From contig OU862922.1 in assembly GCA_917880885.1 (NCBI GenBank), positions 22,568,627 through 22,632,626 of the forward strand: a stretch of DNA of 64,000 nt, read 5' to 3'. Positions 45,397 to 56,796 of the stretch are shown piece after piece. How positions within the stretch are numbered: position 1 is the first letter of the stretch; every line of letters starts with the position of its first letter. The translations under genes were made by a program, and so were the position numbers. The DNA comes from Limnephilus marmoratus (lineage: Eukaryota; Arthropoda; Insecta; Trichoptera; Limnephilidae). The notes under the pieces were generated by a model. It ran no database searches. It had not been told where the DNA came from and saw only the letters and a program-made list of their open reading frames with translations.

Positions 45397-46019
45397 TATT
45401 TATAGTATTGTTGAGCTGTGGTGGTGTTACAACGCGTGACAGTCATAGAGCCCAGGATATTTGTTCTAATGCTGCTTGAAAAAGGAGTGAAGCTCTCATT
45501 ATTGAAGCAATCTTTGTGTATTTGTAGAATTGTAATTTTTTTATAAATAACATGAAGTGAAGGTACTTTAAAATCTTGAAATAATTTGATAGTGGGGTAA
45601 TCATATGGCTTTTTTAAAATTATTTGAAATATATATAATGTTTAAGTAAAGTTGACTTAATATTGATTGAAAAGATTTGATAGTGTAGCCCTCTTGTACC
45701 TACCTTCCATACAGTTAAATAGATTCGTCACATCTGCGTATCCATTACCCACTTCATGCAACCTAGGTACAAGCGAGTGTTTGAAAAACTAGTCCTGGTA
45801 TTGTTACATTTATACTGGATTTTGGAAGGAGTAGCTCTTTTAGGTGTATGAAATTCAATCAGGATAATACGATATACCTAACGTTTAAAAGTAATTCCAA
45901 TAAAAATTTAATATATATTTAGATAAAGTCTTCAGGTGTCCCATATAATTAAAATTGATTATGTTTATCCAAAACACTATATAAGTTACAAATAAATTCT
46001 TTAAAGAATTTTATAATCT
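45397..46019. other. AT-rich flank after the array
   Basis: The first bases, TATTTATAGTATTGTT, resemble a unit start, but similarity ends there. No gene was recognised in the remainder. Confidence 0.4.
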
Positions 46020-46200
46020 TTCTAAAAAGATATCTGGAAAAATTGGGGAGAAAATTAGTTGAGAATAATATTTTTATTTCTGAATTTGAAATATTAGATC
46101 GACATAAGTGTAGGTCCCAATGGCATAGTTGGTTAAGGACTATTATCAAGCCAGCGGCCGAGAATTCATATTTCGTCGATAGATGTTCTTACGATTGTAT
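46020..46200 (+). repeat. tRNA-derived SINE, copy 2
   Basis: GGTCCCAATGGCATAGTTGG then TTAAGGAC gives a clear acceptor start and A box. The T-arm survives only as GAGAATTCATATTTCG. Upstream sequence (TTAGTTGA.GATAATATT, TTTGAAATAT.AGAT.GACA) matches 16205-16260, so the family extends 5' of the tRNA-like part. Confidence 0.6.
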
Positions 46201-46844
46201 AGGGCGGTTCCAATGAGAAAGATTAATTATTCTCCGTACCAGCTTTTTAAAATAATAACTCAATATCGATTGTATTTCTTTCAAAATTTGCTTTAATTTA
46301 TGCCTACATTCAAAAATGCTGAAAGGCGTGGTGATAAAACTACTAAAATAATGTACTTATTGTAATTATTTTTTGATCCATAAATATTTATAATTTTTCA
46401 ATAATGTCTAAGCAAAATAAGAATGTAAAAAAATCTTAAATACATTAGTTTGTAAGACCGTAAATAAATAGACAAACTGAAGTATTTTCGTCACAAAACA
46501 CGTGTGCGGATCTTTTTTTAAAATTATTTTATTTAAACTAAAATTAAAATTCTGTAACGTAGCTTTCCCAGATAATTTATTGATTTATTTTACTGCATGA
46601 TTATATGATTTGAAATGTGTGTTGTATAATACAAAATTTTGTTTGAAAATTTAACAGATCTGCCAATAACTGTGGCAAAACCTTAATCTGACTTGTGGTA
46701 AAACCTTATTGTAAAAAAAATCTAAAAATTTAAAACATAGCTTTTCTAGATAAAAGACCAGTTTTTCGAAATCAAATTATAATTTTTTGTGGAAAAGAGC
46801 CAATACGTCTAAAATTTGATTTAATAATGTCATATTTCCGGTAT
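46201..46844. other. AT-rich spacer between SINE copies
   Basis: No gene or repeat boundary was recognised. Confidence 0.4.
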
Positions 46845-47045
46845 TGTTTGGTTATTCCCTCTTAAGGCGCTGAGTCTCGGTAAGACAAGAGATCTGAGGT
46901 TCAAGACCCAGTTCGACCGTTACCTTTTTATTTTTCTGATTCATTTTTCGATTAGATACACCAGTATTATCTTCTTCTTCAATGATATATTACATTGAAG
47001 GGTTTAACTTTCAAAAGTTATAAAAAAGTTATTCCAATAAAAAAT
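46845..47045 (+). repeat. tRNA-derived SINE, copy 3 with full tail
   Basis: A T-arm-like GAGGTTCAAGACCCAG at about 46898-46913 is followed by the family tail (TTATCTTCTTCTTCAATG, then ATATTACATTGAAGGG, then CAAAAGTTATAAAAAAG). The tail contains the self-complementary ATTGAAG/CTTCAAT pair. The A box region is diverged. Confidence 0.6.
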
Positions 47046-49118
47046 TATTTAATTTTTATTTTGGTAAGGCACAGTAGTGAAGGCACAATCTATCTTTGTT
47101 GACGGCTATTTCTGAATTTTCCTTTACCTTCTCTCTTTTTGGAAGTTGACTAACATCAGGGATATCTTCAACCTTCAAACTGCAGCCTGAATTCACGTTT
47201 CGAAGCCATGATCAAAACAAAAATCTCATGTTTTTGAATAACCTTGTTTAACGCAAAATCGCTTTCGTCGAAATCATTCTCCGAAAACATACTTCGAAAT
47301 CACGATCATCTTACGATTAAATGAAAAATTAAAAAATACGTGAAAACTTACGTGAAAAATCATAATCGACGATTTTTAAATGTAGGTATAACTTGATTGT
47401 ATCCATTTAGGAATTTTCTAGATACGCCAAAAAAGTTTAACTGAAAAAGTTTGATAATGGGTGCAACGTAAAACTTCATATAGGTACAATGCGAAATTTC
47501 CATTTTTTAGCAAAATTTTAATTTTGTCATATTTTGAAACACATATTTCAGATTGACAACAACAGCATCTGAATAATTTTACCGGCTGTCATGAAAACGG
47601 TGACTTAACGGCTCGAACCATTTACGGGCGCCTGTTCCGACCGATAGCGGGAACCGTTAATCCTTTATGGGAAAGCGGTAAACGGGAACTGGCTGCGACT
47701 GCTCCGGTTCCACTCCTCTGTCACCGGGAACTATTAGCGACTCAATCAAAATGTCCATATTGTTGACTGGCCACTGGCCAGATGACCAAATATAGTGGCA
47801 GATAAAAGTTATGAGGCTGGTTTTAAAGGCTGTCAAATTAAACCAAATCGTCGTTTAGCTGTTGCAGATATGTTTTTAGTTTTGAACGATGACAAAACTG
47901 GACAAAACAGATAAAATCGTAATGAATTCTCTTTTATCGTTACAAATGTAATTTTTAATTTTGAACATTGAGAGCATGAAAGGGTGTTAAAAGTAGGCGA
48001 GATTTGTATTTATGGGAAGATGGTCGCCTTAACAGTGCAGTACTCCCAGAACCTGCTCCTATTTAACCTCCATATGATCGGGCCTGGTGAGCTCTGAGGG
48101 TAGGGTTTTCATTACTCTTGGTTTTTACTGCTTGTTCTCAAGACTTGACGTAACCCCACAAACACTTCACTGTACACTAAGATTGAATCAATTGCGCTGA
48201 AACAATTAAAACTGCATGCAAGTACAGAACCACCATCGGATAATTTAAATGTTTATGTGTTCATGTTACAACGAGGAAATGCATATAAACCCTTTATGAT
48301 TCTTTGTGAACCAAGCCGTAATAATCAGGAGCTCAGAAGTACGAAGAGGCTTGGTTACATTTACTTCATGACCGTGTTAATGTCTGTGCTCCTGTGTAAT
48401 GGGGAATTTAATCTCCTGCGTCTTCTACGATCCTAGTATGTGGCGCTCCCTGATACATCTTCGTGCTTAAACCAATGATATAAAATGATCGTTTAAGTGA
48501 TCATTACTTTTATCAATCAATTAAGAGCATTTACGGTTTTACATAACATTTGACATAAAGTTCCTACCAATCTAGATAAGGGTGTTTGAAAACGCTTATA
48601 AATCATTTTATGTAGGTACATACTCAAGTTATATGACTTATTTTGTATTTTTGTATTAGGTATATTATTTTTTATCACAATCACAGATTAAAAATATGTT
48701 CTCTTTAAGTCTGCTAAGCTCGCTCTCTTCCTTCTAGCAAACTTTTAAGAGCAAGTATTATGTGCATTATTCGTTTACGAAAACAGGAATAAGGAATATT
48801 ATGACGAACACTGATTTTAACACTAATAATGAACTATTTTTTCACCATTAGATAAGTGTGGTACACAGCTCTTGATCTTTTTTTTTAAATGAAGGTGGGC
48901 AGATACCTACCCTAATAATATTATAACAATTATATTCAAAGTGCACCTTCGTATATAATTTGCAATAATTATAATATTGGTTAGTTTATAGAGAGATTAC
49001 TTACTCTATGTTTAAAAAGTTTTTTAGTGAATAATAGATAATTAATGAATGACGTAAATACCTGCAAGATTATCTAGAACACTTGAGCCGGTGATGCCGT
49101 AGATTAGGGTTTGTAAAT
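47046..49118. other. Spacer with a GC-rich palindromic patch
   Basis: No gene was recognised in about 2 kb. At 47610-47745 a GC-rich stretch contains several versions of AACCGTTA/GGGAACCG in both orientations and could be a small degraded TIR element, but no clean ends were found. Confidence 0.35.
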
Positions 49119-50150
49119 TGTAACGTAATTATTTTCATGGTAGTTATTCAGTAGGTACCTACTTGCTCGGTAGGAGTATTATTAATTTCGGGTGCCGTTG
49201 AAACGATTGATAACAAATTCAAATTGCCGGAACGTTGTTCGTTTGTTTTTTGTTTTGAAAAAGAAAAAACGATTGGAAGGGCCGCGTCATGACATAACGA
49301 TGGATTGGTCGGAAGTTTTATTTTGTAAGGAGTTTTGATACTCCTAAATGATTGTGTAAATTTGCAATATTATGCGTGTAACAGACGTGATGCCTTTACG
49401 AGACTGTTAAATAGTACCGGGTCACGGTACACGCAGGATGTTGATTGTTTTTTCGAGGCGAGGAAAACTTTTATTGTGATGATCACGAGATATCGAGTTA
49501 CCTATGTAATATTACAATCTAATGGAAGTGTTTATGATGTCTGTGTGCCTGGTACCTAAGGTTGGTGTTCTTGTGCTTAGAACTGAGATTCTTGTGCCAC
49601 GTACAATCCAATATCACCGAGGACAACTTTGATGTAGATTACAGGCGTTTTTTTTAAATGACATCAACAGTCTAGAACTGCGGGTTATATCCTTTCAATG
49701 CTGAGAGATGGCATCGGACCCATTGTGATCAGCGGGCATCTGTGGGTGGACTGCTTCACGGAGTCATGGGCGTGCGAAGCGGCAGCTCTGGGGCTCTTCT
49801 TCAGCTATCTGGAGCCCTTGTCGCTGAGGCTGGATGAGGTGCGCCATATTAACTATCGCAAGCTACGAATGATCATTTGGAGTGGATTCTACTGAAATAA
49901 CTGAATTATCTCTCTCTCTCTCTCTTTACACCTTTCTTTATGAGTTTACAAAGGTATTTATGTAGATTATGTTATAGTAGATTATGTTTTTTTGCTTGTC
50001 AATAATAACAAGTTCATTTCGTTTTATGTGAGTTCTTTTATTTACATCAGATAGTAGCTTTCTTTTTATCCCACGCAGGACCCTGAGATGATGATGAGAG
50101 CTCATGCAAACGGAATTTCTCTGCTAACTGAGAAAGGTACGTGTCATTTT
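49119..50150 (+). repeat. LTR copy A (1032 bp)
   Basis: This starts TGTAACGTAATTATTTTCAT and ends in GTGTCATTTT just before a primer-binding-site-like sequence. It contains a CT microsatellite near 49909-49926 and two open frames of 65 and 74 codons that are repeated in the other LTR copies and are not viewed as genes. It is the same length as inverted copy C and seems nearly identical to it. No matching target duplication was found on the outer flanks. Confidence 0.8.
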
Positions 50151-50162
50151 TGACGCCCAACG
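50151..50162 (+). other. Mutated primer-binding site of LTR A
   Basis: TGACGCCCAACG differs by one base from the site after LTR B (TGGCGCCCAACG). The same altered site follows LTR C, which links copies A and C as one lineage. Confidence 0.7.
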
Positions 50163-50165
50163 TGT

Positions 50166-50167
<2 letters not shown>

Positions 50168-50225
<58 letters not shown>
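50168..50225. repeat. 58-base T run at an LTR junction
   Basis: An uninterrupted T homopolymer separates LTR A and its primer site from unrelated sequence. Its counterpart is a 28-base A run at the same relative position beside LTR C (55141-55168). It may be a true insertion or an assembly artefact. Confidence 0.9.
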
Positions 50226-50230
<5 letters not shown>

Positions 50231-51879
50231 AAGATTCTTCTTCTTATTACAATTATTTTAATGACGCAACAACACGCGTGTATATTGGTACATTCCGTCA
50301 GCACTACGGACATGTTTTTTTTGATTATTCTTGATATATTTTAAGTTTAAGTCAGAACCCTTCTTTCACAGATGCATTGGAGTTCTCTTTAACACTGCTT
50401 TTCTATTAGAATAACTTATTATACAAAGAATCTCTAGGGGTCTTGGAAAGAGGGATTCTCAATTGTTGTGAATAAGAGAATTGAGCTTTCTTATGCACAA
50501 GAATTACATAAGGTTTATTTAGTTCATAATTGTATCTGTATCATTATTAAATATATCTAATGTTAAGTTTGGTTTAAATTTCTTTAAAGTCGAGTAATTA
50601 AGTCATTATTCACTAAATAAATTGTTTTGTCAAATATAAAGAAAGTACAGCTTCGGCGTACATCATTGTAAAATAATTCCAATTAATAAATTATCATTCT
50701 ACCTTTAACGCAGGAGAATGTGTTTTTGCACAGTTTTGTTAGTGATAAGTATAATTTGTTAATTGTAAATAGTAATATATGCCTAAGTATTTCACTGCTA
50801 ATACCAGTGCCATGCTGTAATGTTTGACGTAATAGTGTCGATCACTTGAGTTATGATCGCACACCTATTAACAACAGTGTCAGTCATCTGAAGTACATGA
50901 TTGAGCACCAATTTATATCTTTGTTTGTCCGAGAAATTTTGACACTTTGCTTACGTAGTAAGTGAAATTTTGATGGAAGCCATTTTTGGTTGTTACCTTG
51001 GTCTTATTTCTTGAGCAAGCAATGTTCATACGAAGAGTATATGATAGGTATTTCTTGTATTTGTTCTGTTTACAATCAAGATTACTGATGACATTAATAT
51101 ATCTGATAAATAGGTATTTTGGAAAATGTAAACCCTAATTTAACTACTTTTGACAGATAGGTATTTCTCCGGAATTTAAAACCTCATCTAAAATACTTGC
51201 CAGTTAGGTATTTAGTAATGTAAACCCTACACTGACCACTTTGTACATCAATTTTTATAATTGAATATAAAAAATAATAATAAACATATTTAAGTCTAGC
51301 TATATTGTTAGTTGTTAAGATGTATTGTTTTAGGTCTTTAGCTTAGTCAGACATTTAGTTTAATATAAATAAAGGGAGAAGAGAGAGAAAAAATTAGGTA
51401 ATTTTTTATTTGGTTCTTTATTTTTTCCATTAATAATATCCATGTGATTTTTTTTTTCTCATCTTCTTCAAAGATCTCAAAAGTGGGAGCTTGAGTCTTC
51501 CGTACTAACAAGTGTTTCTGAGAGATTGACTCCTTTTGTGTGAGTAAGTGTTTTACAATCTCATTTTGGAGATGAATAAGTGGAGATTCCATTCTCATTA
51601 AAATAAAATAAAAAAGTTATAATAATAAATATAAAGTTATAAAATACAATATATAAACAAATAGGTTGTGTAATTCCAATCTGCGTATTGGTTTTCTTTT
51701 TGGGGTTTCCTTGTTATTGTGAATATATATGTATAATTGTTTTGTTTTTTTTTGTTATTCTCTGTGTCATTTTCTTTAATGTTTTAATTATTTTTTTCTC
51801 CTTATGTACAAGTGCAGGAGTAGAGAGATATTTCATATTGTCTTGGTATAATTTTACTTCACTCTGCGGCGTAAAATTT
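50226..51879 (+). other. 3' internal region between LTR A and LTR B
   Basis: This AT-rich stretch leads into a polypurine tract at LTR B, so at least its end is the 3' internal part of an LTR element. No integrase, RNase H or env-like frame was recognised. A minus-strand frame at 51347-51598 has no support. Confidence 0.45.
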
Positions 51880-51897
51880 CTGGGGGAAGCGGGGAAT
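51880..51897 (+). promoter_or_regulatory. Polypurine tract before LTR B
   Basis: CTGGGGGAAGCGGGGAAT directly precedes the LTR start TGTAACG. A purine tract in this place is the plus-strand primer site of LTR retrotransposons. It shows that LTR B serves as 3' LTR to the sequence on its left. Confidence 0.8.
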
Positions 51898-52947
51898 TGT
51901 AACGTAATTATTTTCATGGTAGTTATTCAGTAGGTACCTACTTGCTCGGTAGGAGTATTATTAATTTCGGGTGCCGTTGAAACGATTGATAACAAATTCA
52001 AATTGCCGGAACGTTGTTCGTTTGTTTTTTGTTTTGAAAAAGAAAAAACGATTGGAAGGGCCGCGTCATGACATAACGATGGATTGGTCGGAAGTTTTAT
52101 TTTGTAAGGAGTTTTGATACTCCTAAATGATTGTGTAAATTTGCAATATTATGCGTGTAACAGACGTGATGCCTTTACGAGACTGTTAAATAGTACCGGG
52201 TCACGGTACACGCAGGATGTTGATTGTTTTTTCGAGGCGAGGAAAACTTTTATTGTGATGATCACGAGATATCGAGTTACCTATGTAATATTACAATCTA
52301 ATGGAAGTGTTTATGATGTCTGTGTGCCTGGTACCTAAGGTTGGTGTTCTTGTGCTTAGAACTGAGATTCTTGTGCCACGTACAATCCAATATCACCGAG
52401 GACAACTTTGATGTAGATTACAGGCGTTTTTTTTAAATGACATCAACAGTCTAGAACTGCGGGTTATATCCTTTCAATGCTGAGAGATGGCATCGGACCC
52501 ATTGTGATCAGCGGGCATCTGTGGGTGGACTGCTTCACGGAGTCATGGGCGTGCGAAGCGGCAGCTCTGGGGCTCTTCTTCAGCTATCTGGAGCCCTTGT
52601 CGCTGAGGCTGGATGAGGTGCGCCATATTAACTATCGCAAGCTACGAATGATCATTTGGAGTGGATTCTACTGAAATAACTGAATTATCTCTCTCTCTCT
52701 CTCTTTACACCTTTCTTTATGAGTTTACAAAGGTATTTATGTAGATTATGTTATAGTAGATTATGTTTTTTTGCTTGTCAATAATAACAAGTTCATTTCG
52801 TTTTATGTGAGTTCTTTTATTTACATCAGATAGTAGCTTTCTTTTTATCCCACGCAGGACCCTGAGATGATGATGAGAGCTCATGCAAACGGAATTTCTC
52901 GGCTAACTGAGAAAGGTACCTATGTGTCATTTTTTACGTGTCATTTT
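51898..52947 (+). repeat. LTR copy B (1050 bp)
   Basis: This matches LTR A over its whole length but has an 18-bp longer end, where GTGTCATTTTT is duplicated. It has a polypurine tract on its left and a primer-binding site on its right, so it faces both ways as 3' and 5' LTR. That layout implies two elements sharing one LTR, as made by recombination between LTRs or by tandem integration. Confidence 0.85.
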
Positions 52948-52960
52948 TGGCGCCCAACGT
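52948..52960 (+). promoter_or_regulatory. Primer-binding site, tRNA-Lys type
   Basis: TGGCGCCCAACGT is complementary to the 3' end of animal tRNA-Lys(CUU), ...ACGTTGGGCGCCA. Its place next to the LTR fits initiation of minus-strand DNA synthesis. Confidence 0.8.
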
Positions 52961-53585
52961 TTTAAAGAGGGTAGATTACTCTCGGTGCACGGTTAGAGGC
53001 TACTATCTGTTATGTAACATATGTTTTGTTATTCGGGACAAAATTTTGACAATATTCATAGTATAATATAAAGTTAATATTGTTAACACAAAATGGCCGC
53101 TATACACGCGTGCGTAGCTTAATTAATATAATTGTTGATTGAATTTGACATATTTCTGGTTGTTTTAGATGTTAATTTAAGAGTCTCTACCTTGATTTAT
53201 TTTATTTACAAATGTGTTCGCTAATTAGCGCCACCATCGTCATGGTTACCAACCTAATAATGTGATGATTTACGTTGATTATTTTGCGGAAGCAAACGAT
53301 AATATCGAAGCTACATTTTTGCCCTAGCGAGAGAAACTAGAAACAACATTTACGCCGATAGACATTTACCTAGCTACGACCGGTGTTTTGCTTTGTTTAC
53401 AATTTATTCAGTGTCTATGCTTATGAATTGTACGGTTAATTATTTCAATTATTAATTGACATTGAATTTTATTAATTGTTTTTTTAGGAACATTAATAAT
53501 TTAAATACAGGGTGTTTTTTTTTTTTTTTTTACACAATATTAATTATTTTCAAAATATTTTTTTTTTCTTCTTTATAAATTCAAA
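52961..53585 (+). other. Retrotransposon 5' leader
   Basis: About 625 bp of noncoding sequence lies between the primer site and the gag start. It has T-rich runs near 53515-53530 and 53555 and no open frame of note. Confidence 0.6.
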
Positions 53586-54509
53586 ATGGAGATTCCAAAC
53601 ATCAACAATTATACGAGGGAAGAGTTAATACTTTTATTAGAGGAAAGGAAGATTGTACCGGAATCTACTTTAGCAGCTATGCGACAACAAGCCCGTATTT
53701 TCAATTCAACACAAAAAGAAGCAGGTTCCGAATCTGTGGAAACGTCAGAACCACAAGGCAGTAATATAACAAATAATTACTACTATTCGGCAAGAGATGA
53801 CGAGGTTCATAAATGGCAATTACGTTTTGATGGTACATCTGATGTCAGAGAATTTTTATACAAAATTGAAGAGTTGTGTAGAGGAAGAAAAACAAAAATC
53901 GACAATGTTGTTCTAGGGTTCGGTGAGCTTTTGGAGGGAAAGGCGGCAAACTGGTTTCGTTCATTGGACAAAGATAACCTGACTTGGAGCGAACTAAGAC
54001 AAAAACTACTAAATCGGTACGAACGTGAAGACAATCAGGTAGAAGCAACGCGAGCTATTTACACTATGCGCCAAAGCTCTAACGATACTGTGGCTGACTT
54101 TGTCGATAATCTGAGAATAGCGAATTCGAAATTAGTTGATAAATTATCTGAACAACAATTGGTGCGGTTGGCAAGGCATAGCCTTTTGGATAAATATGCT
54201 AGCGTGTTGGCCTCTAGTGATACTTCCGACCTTGAATGTTTAGTTTCGGCTTGTACAAAGATCGAGATGTATACATCAAAGCAGCCCATTGCAAACACAC
54301 GTAGTAATAATAGTATTGATCATTCTCGTCGGGGAGTACATGTCAATGAACCAACAACTTCTTCTTCTTTTAACAGATTAAATAGAAATTTAGTGTGCAA
54401 TTTCTGTAAAATACCGGGGCACACATGGAATTATTGTAGAAAGAGAAAATTCCAATATCAACAAAACCAAAATAATCGGCAAAATCAGCAACGCTCTTCA
54501 AAAAACTGA
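53586..54509 (+). CDS. gag: Ty3/gypsy-type retrotransposon Gag (307 aa)
   Basis: Gag would form the virus-like particle in which the element is reverse transcribed. The frame is intact from an ATG after a long leader. Residues about 1-60 are polar and contain a coiled-coil-like EELILLLEERK stretch. Residues about 75-230 form a retrotransposon Gag (capsid-like) domain with LRFDGTSDVREFLYKIEELC, GKAANWFRSL, TWSELRQKLLNRY, and later DTVADFVDNLR. The C terminus holds one zinc knuckle, C271-X2-C274-X4-H279-X4-C284, then a basic, Gln/Asn-rich tail. Length and order are usual for the group. The stop codon sits directly on a -1 frameshift heptamer, which links Gag to the protease frame. The downstream polymerase is damaged, so this copy is not autonomous, but Gag could still be made. 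Confidence 0.9.
   Translation: MEIPNINNYTREELILLLEERKIVPESTLAAMRQQARIFNSTQKEAGSESVETSEPQGSNITNNYYYSARDDEVHKWQLRFDGTSDVREFLYKIEELCRGRKTKIDNVVLGFGELLEGKAANWFRSLDKDNLTWSELRQKLLNRYEREDNQVEATRAIYTMRQSSNDTVADFVDNLRIANSKLVDKLSEQQLVRLARHSLLDKYASVLASSDTSDLECLVSACTKIEMYTSKQPIANTRSNNSIDHSRRGVHVNEPTTSSSFNRLNRNLVCNFCKIPGHTWNYCRKRKFQYQQNQNNRQNQQRSSKN
54500..54506 (+). promoter_or_regulatory. -1 ribosomal frameshift heptamer A AAA AAC
   Basis: In the gag frame the codons read TCA AAA AAC TGA, so the heptamer A AAA AAC is in the canonical X XXY YYZ phase with the stop codon next. A -1 slip continues as CTG AAG TGC GAT into an open frame of about 65 codons leading to the protease. The sequence shows the site; whether a downstream pseudoknot supports it was not resolved. 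Confidence 0.75.
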
Positions 54510-55137
54510 AGTGCGATTTTCACCATCCAGCGTACGAGGATGGGGAAAATCGTAATTCGTTTTCAAATTCTCTAGGATGTTCTCAGACACGTGCAATGGA
54601 CGCATTCACGCCTCTGGAACGTACTAAAGATGATATTAGACCATACGTTAATGTTATTATAGCTGATAGAGTTTTTTCTTGCTTACTGTTAGTTGTTTTG
54701 GGGGGAATTTAAATAATTTTTTTATTAGTTTTGGTTTTCAATTTAAACATTGTAACTCTTTTGTTACCACTGCCGATGGTAGAGAGCAAAATGTTATTGG
54801 AACCATGGACATACCGGTTTCATTTAAGGATAAAAAACATATTATCTCGTTTTTTGTAATACCGACACTTGCACCTACGATTATCTTGGGGGTCGACTTT
54901 TGGAGACAATTCCGGTTAGCTCCCCAATTGTTTTCAGAAGTGGACTTCTCATCCGTCAATAGTGAAAAACAGGTTAATGAGGTTAGGAAGATAACTTCAG
55001 CATCTTTTCTTTCTCCTCAGGATAATCGCAGGCTGAAAAATATTGTTGATAAATTTGAAACAATATCATTTGAAAAATGTGGTTTGGGTCTTACTCACCT
55101 TGTACAACATCACATCGAGACCACAGGAACTCAAAAC
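54507..55137 (+). pseudogene. pol: Truncated pro-pol with disrupted protease
   Basis: In the -1 frame the product starts LKCDFHHPAYEDGENR, then DIRPYVNVIIADRVFSCLL, after which a stop appears at about 54712. From about 54680 another frame continues VSCFGGNLNNF, then GTMDIPVSFKDKKH, then IISFFVIPTLAPTIILGVDF. IILGVDFW is the C-terminal signature of retropepsins (ILG.DF). At the expected Asp-Ser/Thr-Gly active site only CFG is found, so the catalytic aspartate is lost as well as the frame. The final residues GLGLTHLVQHHIETTG are the lead-in to reverse transcriptase, where the element is cut by an A run. RT, RNase H and integrase are absent. Confidence 0.8.
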
Positions 55138-55140
55138 AAC

Positions 55141-55168
55141 AAAAAAAAAAAAAAAAAAAAAAAAAAAA
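55141..55168. repeat. 28-base A run at the inverted junction
   Basis: This joins the truncated pol to the primer-site side of the inverted LTR. It lies at the same relative place as the T run at 50168-50225. Confidence 0.9.
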
Positions 55169-55185
55169 TGACACGTTGGGCGTCA

Positions 55186-56217
55186 AAAATGACACGTACC
55201 TTTCTCAGTTAGCAGAGAAATTCCGTTTGCATGAGCTCTCATCATCATCTCAGGGTCCTGCGTGGGATAAAAAGAAAGCTACTATCTGATGTAAATAAAA
55301 GAACTCACATAAAACGAAATGAACTTGTTATTATTGACAAGCAAAAAAACATAATCTACTATAACATAATCTACATAAATACCTTTGTAAACTCATAAAG
55401 AAAGGTGTAAAGAGAGAGAGAGAGAGATAATTCAGTTATTTCAGTAGAATCCACTCCAAATGATCATTCGTAGCTTGCGATAGTTAATATGGCGCACCTC
55501 ATCCAGCCTCAGCGACAAGGGCTCCAGATAGCTGAAGAAGAGCCCCAGAGCTGCCGCTTCGCACGCCCATGACTCCGTGAAGCAGTCCACCCACAGATGC
55601 CCGCTGATCACAATGGGTCCGATGCCATCTCTCAGCATTGAAAGGATATAACCCGCAGTTCTAGACTGTTGATGTCATTTAAAAAAAACGCCTGTAATCT
55701 ACATCAAAGTTGTCCTCGGTGATATTGGATTGTACGTGGCACAAGAATCTCAGTTCTAAGCACAAGAACACCAACCTTAGGTACCAGGCACACAGACATC
55801 ATAAACACTTCCATTAGATTGTAATATTACATAGGTAACTCGATATCTCGTGATCATCACAATAAAAGTTTTCCTCGCCTCGAAAAAACAATCAACATCC
55901 TGCGTGTACCGTGACCCGGTACTATTTAACAGTCTCGTAAAGGCATCACGTCTGTTACACGCATAATATTGCAAATTTACACAATCATTTAGGAGTATCA
56001 AAACTCCTTACAAAATAAAACTTCCGACCAATCCATCGTTATGTCATGACGCGGCCCTTCCAATCGTTTTTTCTTTTTCAAAACAAAAAACAAACGAACA
56101 ACGTTCCGGCAATTTGAATTTGTTATCAATCGTTTCAACGGCACCCGAAATTAATAATACTCCTACCGAGCAAGTAGGTACCTACTGAATAACTACCATG
56201 AAAATAATTACGTTACA
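55186..56217 (-). repeat. LTR copy C (1032 bp), inverted
   Basis: This is the reverse complement of LTR A, of identical length and with the same altered primer site (55174-55185) and the same CTGCTAACTG variant that distinguishes A from B. With LTR A it forms a pair of 1-kb inverted arms about 5 kb apart. The outer flank (ATATCC) does not match the left flank of LTR A. Confidence 0.85.
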
Positions 56218-56796
56218 ATATCCTGATCCGTTTCGGAAATATCGGATTTTCGATGAAACTCAAAATCCGAAATTTCCGAAACGGCTCCAAAAATCGGGAT
56301 ACCCGGATTACCGGAGACCTCAACACAGTTAAATCACCCAATGACGCCAACATTACTGGATTACTATTGAAATGTAAAATATTGTATCAAAATAATTTTT
56401 TTTTAAATTACATCTCGTGCGCCAGCATTGTCTTCGGCGTCGTAAAAACATGCTTTCTTTTGTGGGATTTGCACCTTAAAAAATGCTCCTTGCATACTAA
56501 AGTAATCATAATTTCTTGGGAACAAAATGATACGCCATGCCGCTTGGCGTTTCAAATGTTTGTCAGGATTTTTGAAAAATATTCAATTTCTTAAAAAAAT
56601 TATCTTAAAATACTGTAACATGTAAAGGGAGTTCAGTCAACTTCTTCAGCTCTCTTATTATAATGATTATCGTACGTAAAAGGACCTATATATCTAATAT
56701 TATTTAGTTTCAAACAAAACAGTATACTCGTATTATTATGTTATATTCTTTCTTTTTCTTACATTTTTTTAAATTTACATCTATTTTTTGCTTAAC
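56218..56796. other. AT-rich sequence with a LINE/SINE tail fragment
   Basis: CCAACATTACTGGATT, TGAAATGTAAAAT and a T/A-rich end at about 56333-56405 match the fragment at 12640-12715. A 113-residue frame at 56253-56594 overlaps this repeat and has no recognisable domain. Confidence 0.5.

Noticed and set aside
49335..49895. Two frames of 74 and 65 codons found in all three LTR copies
   Set aside because: They lie wholly inside LTRs and are identical because the LTRs are. There is no domain, and LTRs of this group do not usually code.
51065..51120. Hammerhead-like CTGATGA near 51085
   Set aside because: There is no GAAA box and no stem II pairing downstream.
51347..51598. Minus-strand frame as an antisense retroviral-type gene
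   Set aside because: No similarity to any known accessory protein, and it is Lys/Ile-rich as expected from AT-rich DNA.
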